The position numbers were made by a program, and so were the translations under genes. From JALCOL01 sp022649665 (GTDB lineage: Bacteria; Bacillota; Bacilli; Lactobacillales; Enterococcaceae), in assembly GCA_030372335.1 (NCBI GenBank), contig JAUDCW010000001.1: 64,000 nt of DNA, one strand, 5' to 3'. Under the pieces are notes generated by a model that worked only from the letters and a program-made list of their open reading frames with translations, had not been told where the DNA came from and did not search any database. Shown here one piece after another: positions 49,220-58,033 of this stretch. Every line of letters starts with the position of its first letter. The first letter of the stretch is position 1.

Positions 49220-49262
49220 AAAATCAGGAATGAAAATCGCGATGATTTTCATTCCTGATTTT
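49220..49262. terminator. Bidirectional terminator between rsiV and the sortase gene
   Basis: A perfect 19-bp stem (49220-49238 with 49244-49262) with loop GCGAT has A-rich and T-rich ends on both strands. It starts 2 bases after the rsiV stop and reaches the sortase stop codon. Confidence 0.92.
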
Positions 49263-50416
49263 TAAGTTTCTTTTGGCCGCAATTCGATCATGTCGCCCTT
49301 TTTGCTCCACGAGAAGCGCTCTGAGCGGTATAGCGGATTTTCTTTTTTCTTCTCGCGCGTCCGCTGATAGCCGCCGGTGATGTCCCCGGTATTCGTCCGG
49401 AAAGTATATTCCTGCCGCGGCAGATTTGAAAATTCGATCACCCCTGCAGCATCACGCCGCGCCGCCAGCGGCTCTCCTCCCCGGTAGATCGGTTGCTTTC
49501 CGCGCCGATCAAAAAGTGTCATCGAAGTAACATTTTCCGGAACTTCAAACAGAAAATCGATCCGCTTTTGCTGATAGCGGTAATTTAGGATCTGGCGAAT
49601 GATCAAATAAATCCCGCCGATCAGAAAGAACAGCATACCGCTCAGAATCGCGAGCCCGATCCACTGGCTTTCTCTTGCCGCCTGTTTGCGGGCCGCCTTC
49701 AGTTCCGGCGTGTACGGTACGCGAAAGCCCGTCACCATCAAGCGATGTGTATGAGCGACCCGCGGAGTACAAGTCAAAAGCGTCACTAAATCTTTCCCCG
49801 GCTGGATCCCGATCAAAGAAGCGTCCTCCGGCTCAACGACATGGCGCTCAAACACTTGATATGCCAGTACTTCATCGGTCGCCGACACATGGACCAAAAA
49901 TGTTTCGCCGTCTTTCAAGCGCTCCAAATTTGTGAAAAGCTTACGCTCGACCAGTCCCGAATGAGCAGTGATCACGGAATGCGTGTTGTCGCCGCCGATC
50001 GGGTATGACGTGCCTTGAAGGATCGTCGCCCCTTTGTCGAGCAGGAAATCATTCGTTGTATCATATAAGGCCGCCTTGACTTTCAGCGAAGGGATCTCAA
50101 CGTAGCCAACAACGTGCTGCCGCAAATATTCGCGTTCATTGTCCGGCTTGACGCTTGAGGATTCAAAAGGATCATCATCCAGTGAGATCCCGGTATCGCG
50201 CAGCTGACGGTTCGCCGCTTCATAATAATCCAACCGCTCGTTTTTACCGTTTTTATCTTTTTTCTTGGCTTTCTGTTCTTTTTGATGATAAGCGATGATC
50301 TGCGAGTCGATGAATGAATTGAGGTGATCGACGACAAACGGATACATAAAAACCAGCACGCCGATCATCAGCAACAAGATCGTCGTCAAGCGAATGAACA
50401 AAGTCGATTTTTTCAC
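49262..50416 (-). CDS. srtC: Class C (pilus) sortase with a C-terminal cytosolic extension
   Basis: Membrane transpeptidase that polymerises pilins by joining the sorting-signal threonine to a pilin lysine. It has 384 residues. An N-terminal helix is followed by the class C lid motif DDDPF (near 80-84). Catalytic residues are His in ITAHSG (near 151), Cys in LLTCTP (near 214) and Arg in HTHRLMVTG (near 225). A second helix spans about 247-270. Unusually, about 110 more residues follow; a piece (FEVPENVTSMTLFDRRGKQ through GVIEFSNLPRQEYTF) looks like a small beta-sandwich. Start is GTG with AGGAGG upstream. It is the last gene of the pilus operon, 90 bases after the major pilin gene. Confidence 0.92.
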   Translation of the reverse strand: MKKSTLFIRLTTILLLMIGVLVFMYPFVVDHLNSFIDSQIIAYHQKEQKAKKKDKNGKNERLDYYEAANRQLRDTGISLDDDPFESSSVKPDNEREYLRQHVVGYVEIPSLKVKAALYDTTNDFLLDKGATILQGTSYPIGGDNTHSVITAHSGLVERKLFTNLERLKDGETFLVHVSATDEVLAYQVFERHVVEPEDASLIGIQPGKDLVTLLTCTPRVAHTHRLMVTGFRVPYTPELKAARKQAARESQWIGLAILSGMLFFLIGGIYLIIRQILNYRYQQKRIDFLFEVPENVTSMTLFDRRGKQPIYRGGEPLAARRDAAGVIEFSNLPRQEYTFRTNTGDITGGYQRTREKKKENPLYRSERFSWSKKGDMIELRPKET

Positions 50417-50451
50417 GTCGTCTCCTCCTTTTTATATTTGAAACTATGTAA

Positions 50452-50483
50452 ATCAAGGAACACGGCGAACCGCATTCCTTGAT
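50452..50483 (-). other. Hairpin between major pilin and sortase genes
   Basis: ATCAAGGAA at 50452-50460 pairs with TTCCTTGAT at 50475-50483. No T-run follows, so it is not a strong terminator; it may protect the pilin message or lower sortase expression. Confidence 0.55.
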
Positions 50484-50506
50484 CCGTGGAAATCTATGCT
50501 CAATTT

Positions 50507-52102
50507 TTAAACTTCGTTACGTTTTTTGCGATTGACAAAGTGCAATGCTGCCGCACCGGTAACGATCGCAGCACCGATTCCAAGCACGATATACATCGTG
50601 TTTTTACCAGTCATCGGCAGACGGCTTTTCGGTGTGTTTTTGATGGTAGTGTCTCCGATCGTGAGTTCTTTGCCTTGGTTATTGACTGCAAACGGTACAT
50701 TGTTTTTCAAAAGAACATACTTATCAGACGGTGCTTTTGTTTCGGTCAATTCATAGTCAGCTTCGTCTTGCAGTCCAAGCAGATAGAATTCACCATTTGA
50801 AGCAGTAATAAGCGGAGTTGCATCTTCCTTAGTAGTTGTCCAACCTTCAAAACGATAAATATTTGCTTTATTTCCGGCAATTGTTGTTTGGTTAAACTTC
50901 CCGTAATGCACTGTTCCATCGATTGTGCGTGAGAAAATAAATTCTGCATCCGCTAATACTTTTCCTGAAAGTTCATCGAGCTTGATTACTTTATGACCCC
51001 CCGTAAATACTGGCGGTCCAGGAATATGAGTTATTCCACCGCTGACATCGACAATTGCTTCATTTTCATGGAACGTAAGCACATCGGTAATCGTCTTAGC
51101 GTCTAGCTTCATTTTATACGTCAGCACCAATGTTTTCCCGCCATATGATTTTAAAGTGTCCATATCGCTTGCTTTTGCGGTCATTTTTCCTAAACTTGCA
51201 TCATAATCGATATCAAAGAGGTCTGTTACTGTATCTTCACCAATGGCGATGCCAATAGTTTCTGTACCAACCAACGTCAATCCAGGAACTGGGTTCGTTT
51301 GGTCAGTGATTGTAAGGGATTCTTGCAAGCCGATATCTTCTGGCAGATCGAAAGTCACTTTATAATCCAATGGTTTTTCAAAGTTAACGCTGTATGCGTC
51401 AACAAGGACACCGCCACGCATCACTTTGACTGTTTTCAAATCATCATTCGTGATTTCTTTATCATAGGTTCCTTTTTCATTTTTTGCGTAGAAGTGGATA
51501 TCGGTATTGATCTCATCTTTGTAAGTTATCTTTCCATCTTTATCAATGTCGATTTTGTACACCGGCATTGCAAAGGTGATCGGTGCGGCTTTTTTGATGA
51601 TCGAAGTCTCACCAGGTGTTGAAGTCTCAACAGCCATATAGGCAATCGCTTCTTTGTCATTATAATGCGGCAATTCAGTAAATGTTACTACCCCTGCGTC
51701 ATCTGTTTTCTGTTCTTTTTTAACAGGAGTTCCATATTTCGCTTCCAGCTGTGTCGGAGATAGATTTGCTGCATCTTTTTGGATCTGCTCAAGTGCCGCT
51801 GCACCAAGATCTGGAATGGTCGTATTATTTTTATTATCCGCTATGAACTTATAAAAAGCATCAGAAATGTCGAAAATCGTGAATCCAACATTTTTAACTG
51901 GATCACCGTCAAAACTGGACATGATCTCCCCAGTATTTTGGACATTTTTCGGTGATTCTCCTGCTTTCCATGCTTGTTTGTGGATCGTCACACTTGATTC
52001 AGTGGGTTCCGGGTTCACTTCCGCTTGCACGGGGGAAGCTGCCGCCCCAAAGATCGGCAAGAGCATCATCATGGCGCTTAATCCGGTCAATAATTTTTTC
52101 AT
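50507..52102 (-). CDS. Major pilin subunit (SpaA-type, LPMTG)
   Basis: A 531-residue secreted, wall-anchored protein forming the pilus shaft. It has a signal peptide ending near residue 28, a sorting signal LPMTG near 495 with membrane helix and basic tail, and an E-box in YELTETKAPSDKY near 452, used for isopeptide bonds in the last CnaB-type domain. The lysine for polymerisation probably lies in DIHFYAKNEKG near 204, where the usual YPKN reads YAKN. Its position directly before the class C sortase and its size fit the major pilin. A GC-rich hairpin precedes its ribosome-binding site. Confidence 0.9.
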   Translation of the reverse strand: MKKLLTGLSAMMMLLPIFGAAASPVQAEVNPEPTESSVTIHKQAWKAGESPKNVQNTGEIMSSFDGDPVKNVGFTIFDISDAFYKFIADNKNNTTIPDLGAAALEQIQKDAANLSPTQLEAKYGTPVKKEQKTDDAGVVTFTELPHYNDKEAIAYMAVETSTPGETSIIKKAAPITFAMPVYKIDIDKDGKITYKDEINTDIHFYAKNEKGTYDKEITNDDLKTVKVMRGGVLVDAYSVNFEKPLDYKVTFDLPEDIGLQESLTITDQTNPVPGLTLVGTETIGIAIGEDTVTDLFDIDYDASLGKMTAKASDMDTLKSYGGKTLVLTYKMKLDAKTITDVLTFHENEAIVDVSGGITHIPGPPVFTGGHKVIKLDELSGKVLADAEFIFSRTIDGTVHYGKFNQTTIAGNKANIYRFEGWTTTKEDATPLITASNGEFYLLGLQDEADYELTETKAPSDKYVLLKNNVPFAVNNQGKELTIGDTTIKNTPKSRLPMTGKNTMYIVLGIGAAIVTGAAALHFVNRKKRNEV

Positions 52103-52135
52103 TGATTGTTCCTCCTCGTTTTTTTGGCAAGGTCC

Positions 52136-52152
52136 GCCCGCTTTTCGCGGGC
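52136..52152 (-). other. GC-rich hairpin between minor and major pilin genes
   Basis: GCCCGC (52136-52141) pairs with GCGGGC (52147-52152) around TTTTC. It lies in the 58-base gap before the major pilin start with no downstream T-run. It could stabilise the 5' end of a processed major-pilin message. Confidence 0.6.
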
Positions 52153-52160
52153 AGCCTCTG

Positions 52161-53516
52161 TCAAACAGATCGTCCTTCTTTCTTTTTGAAAATCATGAAT
52201 ATCGCGATCAAGATCATCAGTCCTCCGAAGAGAAGCATCGATGTCTTGTAATCACCGGTTTTCGGCAGCATTTTTTTGCTGCCGCTGTCGCTGCCTTCTT
52301 CAGCAGGCGGCTTTTTCGTGGTGCTCGTATTGTAAACTCTAGGCGTTTGTTTTTGATAAGCCGTCTCTGGCACTTTCCCCGAAACCAACTCGTCCATCGG
52401 TTGCCCGTTGACCAGTACTGGATCATCCCATGTTTTCGGCACGAAGACTTCGATCTTTTTCGACCGTTCATCGATCACATAGCCTTCTGCTGATTTCAAT
52501 TCTTCAAAGTAATAGGTTCCTGCCGGTAAAAAACGTTCGCCGGTATTGACGAGCCCATCTTTATCAGAAGTGAATTTATTGACTCGCTGATCGGTCAGCG
52601 GATCTTGGATATCTGTTTCATTGATCCACTTGTTCTTCAAATCGTTTCGATAGTCTTCATTCATATCCAAATATAATTTTTTCCCATCGTCATCATACTG
52701 GAAAAGAGCAAAGACTGCGCCTTCTAGCGGCGCTTCATTTGTGCCATCAGAATCGCGGCCGAATTTGAAGAAATACGGATCCCGCACGTAACCGACATTT
52801 TTCGCATACAGATGGACCTCGCTCAACTCATCCGCTGTCTCCGGATAATATTGCGGCATCGCTACCAGCATCGGTGAGCTTGCTTCTGAGATGTTGACGT
52901 TGATCTCGCGATTGTCGTCAAGACTGGTTTCAAACAGCAAGTATGCGGCATCGCCACCGCCGTAATAGCGGTCGACAAAGATGCGGCCGATCCCTTCACG
53001 TTCTTCCCCATTGATTTGGTCTTTTCGCGTTTTGACAGTTCCATACATCGGATTGCCATTGGCATCATAACTCACGCCAGTCTTCTGCAATCCGTGTCTT
53101 TTCACGAAATTGAGGAAGTCACTCCGGTGCATGGTCATAAAATGTTCCGTTAACTCGCTAAGCGAATCAAATTTCTCCCCATCAAAGTTTCCTTCTTGAT
53201 CTTTCTGCCATGCTTGATAAAGGCGGGACACATCATAAATCGCGAAATTCGCGTAGTTGATCGGTGCCCACTTCGCATCAAACCCGTCGACTGCCCCAGG
53301 ATCATCATAAAGCAATCCGTCATTTTGATAGAAAGTCTGATAAGTTCCATCTTTATCGCGAGCAACATTGACATCACGGGCGATCCGCTTGTGCAAAATG
53401 ATCTCGATCTCCGGGTTCGCTGCCGGCTCTTCTGCGACGACTTTGTTGCCAGCTAAAGGGATCAAGGTGGCGATCATCGTCAGGATGGCTGCCAGCCCAA
53501 TGAATAATTTTTTCAT
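52161..53516 (-). CDS. Minor/basal pilin subunit (LPKTG)
   Basis: A 451-residue wall-anchored pilin. The signal peptide ends near residue 28. The sorting signal LPKTGD is near 415, followed by a helix and the basic tail FKKKEGRS. A CnaB/SpaA domain lies at about 260-390 with E-box YYFEELKSAEGYVID. A YAKN motif (EVHLYAKN, near 239) mirrors that of the major pilin. Size, single CnaB domain and place between tip and shaft genes match SpaB-like basal or ancillary pilins. It starts 1 base after the tip gene stop, so both are coupled. Confidence 0.87.
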   Translation of the reverse strand: MKKLFIGLAAILTMIATLIPLAGNKVVAEEPAANPEIEIILHKRIARDVNVARDKDGTYQTFYQNDGLLYDDPGAVDGFDAKWAPINYANFAIYDVSRLYQAWQKDQEGNFDGEKFDSLSELTEHFMTMHRSDFLNFVKRHGLQKTGVSYDANGNPMYGTVKTRKDQINGEEREGIGRIFVDRYYGGGDAAYLLFETSLDDNREINVNISEASSPMLVAMPQYYPETADELSEVHLYAKNVGYVRDPYFFKFGRDSDGTNEAPLEGAVFALFQYDDDGKKLYLDMNEDYRNDLKNKWINETDIQDPLTDQRVNKFTSDKDGLVNTGERFLPAGTYYFEELKSAEGYVIDERSKKIEVFVPKTWDDPVLVNGQPMDELVSGKVPETAYQKQTPRVYNTSTTKKPPAEEGSDSGSKKMLPKTGDYKTSMLLFGGLMILIAIFMIFKKKEGRSV

Positions 53517-53517
53517 T

Positions 53518-56500
53518 TTATTCGACCTCCCTTTTGCGTTTCCCGTGGAGATATAAGACGGCCAAACCAGCCAGCAAACTCGCCCCAGATGCTGCGAAGA
53601 GAATCATTTTTTCATTCGATCCGGTGAGCGGCAGCCGGGCTTTGCGTTTATTCGCGAACGTCATATCGATCTCATTGAGCGCATCAGTTGGTTTAAAACC
53701 AATCGTGCCGCTTGCCAAAGGATCGTTTTGGATCACTTTACCGTCAGCACCAAAGAATTTCAGTGCACCCGCCGTCAGATCACTTGGTGTTTTGAAGAAA
53801 TATGTTTCGCGATTTGTGATATAACCGCTTGGCGCGCTTTCTTCTTTCACCGCATAAAATGTATTCGGCGCAAGTCGATATTCTTTGCCATAAGCGAAGA
53901 ACTGGATTTTTCCGTCTGATTTAGAAGTAGCTTTGCTGATCAACTCTCCTGTTTGCAATTGACCGCTTTCCTGCTGCTTTGCTTCATAAAGTCCAAATTC
54001 GGCGCCTGCTAGCGCTTTGTCGTTTGTTTGATCTTTTTTCACGACATTGAGCGCAAACGGTTTCAATTCATTAACGATCGTGCCGGCTTCATCCGTCTTT
54101 TTCGCGATCCAGCGGTGCATGGAAGCATCATATTGAACTGTTAACTTCTCAACAGAAGCTCCGGTCGCTTCTTCTTGGATCGTCGCGAAATGTTCTCCAT
54201 CATCATGGATCCCGAGTTCGATCAGCCAAGTTTTGTTGATTGGATTGATCCCCGCGGGAGAACTTGTTTCGCTTAAACGATACGTTCCTGAGACTAGTCC
54301 GTCCGGTGCACTATCGAAAATCAGCGATCCGTCTTTTGCTGTTGTCGCAGAATAAGCGGCAAAATTCCCCTGATGTTCCAATTTAAACGTCACATCTGCC
54401 AGCCCTTTGCCGTAAAGCGATTTCGCTAGTTCCAGCCTGAACGGTTCTGACTGATTGAACACAGAGAGTCCCAATTCATCTTCTTCAAGACCGGTGATAT
54501 TGCCGTCTTTATCAATCACGACTTCCAGTGCGTCCCCAGGAATCCAGCCAGCTTTTCCATCGGTCTCGTGGAGCCAGTAGGTCCCCTCTTCGAAGCCTTG
54601 CTCGCCGTCCAGGTTTTCCATGATGACTTTCCCGTCATTATCGGAAGTTCCTTGGCCAATTTTCGTACCGGTTTTGTCTTTATCAGTCCACAGTTCGAAC
54701 TCGACTCCTGAAAGTTTGACATTCCAATTCGTGGCATCACGCTTCACGAATTCCAACGGCCAGCGCTGATCCTTGATAAAGGTTTGCACTTGATTCGTCG
54801 GATGTTCAAAATTCTTTTCCGCTGCAGTATACCGATAATCAACGGTCGCTTGATTGACCATAAAATCATTAATATTATCATTTACATGGTTCGTCACTTT
54901 GACTTTCAAGCGGACTGCGTAATCTTCGAGTGCAGGGTTTTCTCCCTTTAATTTGTGGATCGCATCAATCGTACTGCTTTTCAAACTCAGTGTGATCGAG
55001 CGCAGATTTGTCGAGATCGACGAATCATTGTCAAACGGGTCGTCGATCACGGTTCCATCAATGTTGTAGAGAACCGCATTTTCTAAAATATTCGCAGATT
55101 CAAATTGCATGCCTTCTGGAAGTTCATCTTTAATGAGCACTTTATCAGGTGTAAGCATTGATGCTCCGTGAAGATCGATCGCGGCTTGATTGATAAAGTA
55201 ATAATGTGTTTGACCCGTTTCGACATTCCGCTCCGCTTTTTTCGGCAAATACGAAAGCAAGCTGCTTAGGTCATCCGCATCGTGACCATCGACACGTCTC
55301 GTTGAATCTAGCTCCCACGAGCCTAAATTCGTTCCATCATACCCAAAACTATCCAAGTCATTATAGTAGCGTTCAGCGAATCCTGGTTCCTTGCCCGTTG
55401 GATTGCCAAGTTTGTCCCCTGCTTGATACAGTTTCGTTTGAATGACTGTTTTCGTCGGTTTCCCTTGTTCGATCGGTTTATTGATATCCATTGCGGCAAA
55501 CGTGTTCCACGCGCGTCCCCACGTTGAACCGAATTTATAATGCTGGACCGTCCCGACCATTGGCAAGCTGACCGCCGCATCTTGGAAGTTTGAAGAACCA
55601 AGATAGTCATCAAAGTCTGTCAATTTCCCTGCATAATAGGAGTTCGCAAAATACGCATTCGATGAATGTACTGGATACTTTTGCGAATTATTAGAGAATG
55701 GATCGAATGATAGTTGGCTATTGCTGCTCAAGGTCCCAACATTATGCTGGCTCGCAGAAGCAGCCATGCCGGCAAATTCTTGCGGATTATAGGTATTTTT
55801 TTTCGGTGCTGTATCCCCTCTATTTTCATACCCATTCAGTGATGCAAAAGTGAAAGTCGCTTTTTGATCATTCGAATCGACAAAATCGATCGTCTGGTCG
55901 GTTTTCGCATCAAAGAACTCAAGATCCAGATCAAATTTATGGAAGAAACCGTAAATGATCCCTGAGTACATATTGTGGGAAAGTTCCAGCCAAGGCATGT
56001 GATTATCGCCTTTTGCAGATGCCCAATCCGAGTGCGGACCAATGTACATATTTTTAAATGTCACTTTTGCACCCACTGGCTGAAGCTGTCCATTTGCATC
56101 TTGATAGCTTCCTACTTGCTGGTAAATGAATTCTAGCTCTTCATTCACCATCGTGCCGTCTTTCGCTTTAAACTGGAACGGAACTGCCTGATTGGCGGCA
56201 TTTATCTGATCTTGGTATGGATTACGTCCGTTTGCCGCTTTGTTATTGTACCCGACTGCGTGCCCTGCACCGATTTTATTGAACATGACATATGTTCGAT
56301 TAGCGTTCAATGCTTCCGAAGCACTTTTGTACGAACCTTTATAAAAATCTGGATCGCCTGTCGGTGTCTTATTGAGCGTGTTCGGTTTCCATTCATTCGA
56401 GATTGCTTCACTAGCAGCTTTGGAAGTAACTGATAAACTTTCGTCGACCACTGTCGGCGAAATGATCAAGTTATATCCGGAAGCTGATGCTCTAGTTGAA

Positions 56501-57090
56501 GCAGCAGCGGTGGTTTGTCCACCGGCTGTGTCTGTTTGCTCAGCCATCGTTTCCGCAGCGTCAGCATCCTCGTCTTCCTCTTGCGTCAGTTCGGCCTTCA
56601 GTTCATGGGCGCCTTCCTCTGCTTTTGTCAGGACATTTTCCTTGATCGCCTCGCGTGTTTTCATCGAGCGGCTGTGTTCATCCATTTGGACACTGACTTT
56701 AGGGTTCGGATCGGACTTCGGTGTTGTAAAAACCATTTTTCCATTGCTCGTGCTGGAAAAATCTTTTTCTTTCCACCAGTTTTCTTCCTGCGTCATGCCT
56801 GCGTCACTTGAGATCGTCGCATTTTCACTGATTTGAAACTTGACGCGGCCGGTTGCTCCGCGAGACTCAGCAAGCGCCTTCTCAAACTCAAGCGTCCACT
56901 CTACCCCATCCTCTTTCTCTTCGTAGCCAGCTGAAACGCGCAAATCGTCATTCGCAACAAGCGTTTGATTTGTTGATTTAGCCTCGACATCCCGCGGAAA
57001 CGCGATCATCACATTGATCGCATATGGAATGAGCAGGGCCAAAAGCATCAACACCGACACCAACTTGGCGTTTGCGGTTAGCTTTGACAT
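53518..57090 (-). CDS. Pilus tip adhesin (LPLTG)
   Basis: A 1190-residue secreted protein, first gene of the pilus operon. After an N-terminal hydrophobic signal (about 8-35) comes an N-terminal domain. An acidic, Thr/Ala-rich linker follows (about 170-215), then a large head of unknown fold (about 215-620). A region around 650-770 resembles the isopeptide-forming domains of surface proteins (VLIKDELPEGMQFES, VRLKVKVTNHVNDN). Three CnaB/SpaA repeats begin near 777, 885 and 1011, each with an E-box (YWLHET, YRLSET, YAVKEE). LPLTG lies near 1155. No von Willebrand A MIDAS motif was found, unlike SpaC or EbpA tips. Gene order tip-minor-major-sortase equals spaCBA-srtC. Confidence 0.88.
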   Translation of the reverse strand: MSKLTANAKLVSVLMLLALLIPYAINVMIAFPRDVEAKSTNQTLVANDDLRVSAGYEEKEDGVEWTLEFEKALAESRGATGRVKFQISENATISSDAGMTQEENWWKEKDFSSTSNGKMVFTTPKSDPNPKVSVQMDEHSRSMKTREAIKENVLTKAEEGAHELKAELTQEEDEDADAAETMAEQTDTAGGQTTAAASTRASASGYNLIISPTVVDESLSVTSKAASEAISNEWKPNTLNKTPTGDPDFYKGSYKSASEALNANRTYVMFNKIGAGHAVGYNNKAANGRNPYQDQINAANQAVPFQFKAKDGTMVNEELEFIYQQVGSYQDANGQLQPVGAKVTFKNMYIGPHSDWASAKGDNHMPWLELSHNMYSGIIYGFFHKFDLDLEFFDAKTDQTIDFVDSNDQKATFTFASLNGYENRGDTAPKKNTYNPQEFAGMAASASQHNVGTLSSNSQLSFDPFSNNSQKYPVHSSNAYFANSYYAGKLTDFDDYLGSSNFQDAAVSLPMVGTVQHYKFGSTWGRAWNTFAAMDINKPIEQGKPTKTVIQTKLYQAGDKLGNPTGKEPGFAERYYNDLDSFGYDGTNLGSWELDSTRRVDGHDADDLSSLLSYLPKKAERNVETGQTHYYFINQAAIDLHGASMLTPDKVLIKDELPEGMQFESANILENAVLYNIDGTVIDDPFDNDSSISTNLRSITLSLKSSTIDAIHKLKGENPALEDYAVRLKVKVTNHVNDNINDFMVNQATVDYRYTAAEKNFEHPTNQVQTFIKDQRWPLEFVKRDATNWNVKLSGVEFELWTDKDKTGTKIGQGTSDNDGKVIMENLDGEQGFEEGTYWLHETDGKAGWIPGDALEVVIDKDGNITGLEEDELGLSVFNQSEPFRLELAKSLYGKGLADVTFKLEHQGNFAAYSATTAKDGSLIFDSAPDGLVSGTYRLSETSSPAGINPINKTWLIELGIHDDGEHFATIQEEATGASVEKLTVQYDASMHRWIAKKTDEAGTIVNELKPFALNVVKKDQTNDKALAGAEFGLYEAKQQESGQLQTGELISKATSKSDGKIQFFAYGKEYRLAPNTFYAVKEESAPSGYITNRETYFFKTPSDLTAGALKFFGADGKVIQNDPLASGTIGFKPTDALNEIDMTFANKRKARLPLTGSNEKMILFAASGASLLAGLAVLYLHGKRKREVE

Positions 57091-57186
57091 TCACTACACC
57101 TCACTTTAGTTTTTGACTAGTAATCTCCTATTTAAAAATAACAAATAAACTATGTTTATATAAAATGTTTAAATATTTGATTACAC

Positions 57187-57212
57187 CTTAAATATATCTT
57201 AATTTGTCTTAA
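57187..57212 (-). promoter_or_regulatory. Three phased CTTAA repeats upstream of the pilus operon
   Basis: CTTAA occurs at 57187-57191, 57198-57202 and 57208-57212, 11 and 10 bases apart, so all on one face of the helix, about 100-120 bases before the tip gene start. Such spacing suits a response regulator. The 290-base gap 57091-57382 is otherwise AT-rich and contains the promoter (not resolved) and, at its far end, the terminator of the PII-like genes. Confidence 0.45.
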
Positions 57213-57322
57213 TATGCCACAAGAACGCAAGTTATAGCGAATTTTTTTTAATAAGAAAATGCTAATTTTTATTATATAACGATATTAGATTTTATTAATT
57301 ACATTTCTTTAAAAAACATTCA

Positions 57323-57359
57323 CAAAAAAAGCACTTTCCCACAAGAAAGTACTTTTTTT
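57323..57359 (-). terminator. Intrinsic terminator after the PII-like genes
   Basis: AAAGTACTTTC pairs with GGAAAGTGCTTT and is followed by seven T residues on the minus strand, 24 bases after the stop at 57383. Confidence 0.85.
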
Positions 57360-57382
57360 CCTCATATTTTATTTTCGGTTTT

Positions 57383-57706
57383 TTACAGCGATTCTTGCTC
57401 GATTCCGACTGTGTCGAGAACAGGAACTGAAAAAGCAATACTATGTGCTTTGGTGCCGATCCCGACTTTGTCTTGGACTGCCTTCAATACTTTTTCGCCA
57501 GTCGGACGATCGACGACACAGATGATGATCTCTTTAGCGGTATCGACGGTGATCCCCATAAACACTTCATGGCGGCTGCCCTCGCCGCGTGCATTCAAGA
57601 TCGTCGCCCCGCGCGCGCCGGCTGCGCGGATCACTTTGAAAACTTCATCGGCATAGCCCGCGCGCGTCACGATATGGATCGCACACTGTTCTTGTTTCAT
57701 GTTCAT
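57383..57706 (-). CDS. PII-like protein A, partner of the DUF1538 transporter
   Basis: A 107-residue protein of the P-II superfamily (GlnB/GlnK-like fold): AIHIVTRAGYADEVFKVIRAAGARGATILNARGEG at the start, where the long T-loop would follow, and GEKVLKAVQDKVGIGTKAHSIAFSVPV near the end. PII proteins bind nucleotides and gate transporters or enzymes. The canonical T-loop tyrosine context is not recognised, so it is a PII-like rather than a classical GlnK. It is the third gene after the DUF1538 membrane protein and a second PII-like gene, 12 bases from the latter. Confidence 0.8.
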   Translation of the reverse strand: MNMKQEQCAIHIVTRAGYADEVFKVIRAAGARGATILNARGEGSRHEVFMGITVDTAKEIIICVVDRPTGEKVLKAVQDKVGIGTKAHSIAFSVPVLDTVGIEQESL

Positions 57707-57718
57707 CTTTCCTCCCTA

Positions 57719-58033
57719 TTAAAACGATACTTCTTCGATCGGCACCGTATACGCGATCCCAGTATTCGGCTTCTTGAAAGCAAAATCTTCTAAAAGTGTT
57801 TGGAAAAGCGTTTCTTTATCTTTTTTTTGGATCAAACAGCTGATCATTACTTTTTCGACTTCAGGCACGACTCCGATCAGACTTTCCAAATGACTTGGTG
57901 TGATCGTGCCGAATGCATAAGTCGTATTGATCAGTTGGCAGCCATTGTCAGCTAAATAGGCTAAAAGCCGGTCCTTTTTTCGGCGTCCGGTAATGATATG
58001 CAAAAAAAGAATATTATTTTCTTCAAACACCAT
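57719..58033 (-). CDS. PII-like protein B
   Basis: A 104-residue protein, paralogous in outline to the next gene (both have GIAYTVPIEEVSF/SIAFSVPVLDTVG-type ends and a ferredoxin-like alternation). It begins MVFEENNILFLHIIT and contains GCQLINTTYAFGT and EVEKVMISCLIQ. It is more diverged from classical PII than its neighbour. ATG at 58033 is preferred (GGCGGAAG upstream); it overlaps the end of the DUF1538 gene by 11 bases, so the two are coupled. A heteromeric sensor of two PII-like subunits is possible but unproven. Confidence 0.72.
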   Translation of the reverse strand: MVFEENNILFLHIITGRRKKDRLLAYLADNGCQLINTTYAFGTITPSHLESLIGVVPEVEKVMISCLIQKKDKETLFQTLLEDFAFKKPNTGIAYTVPIEEVSF

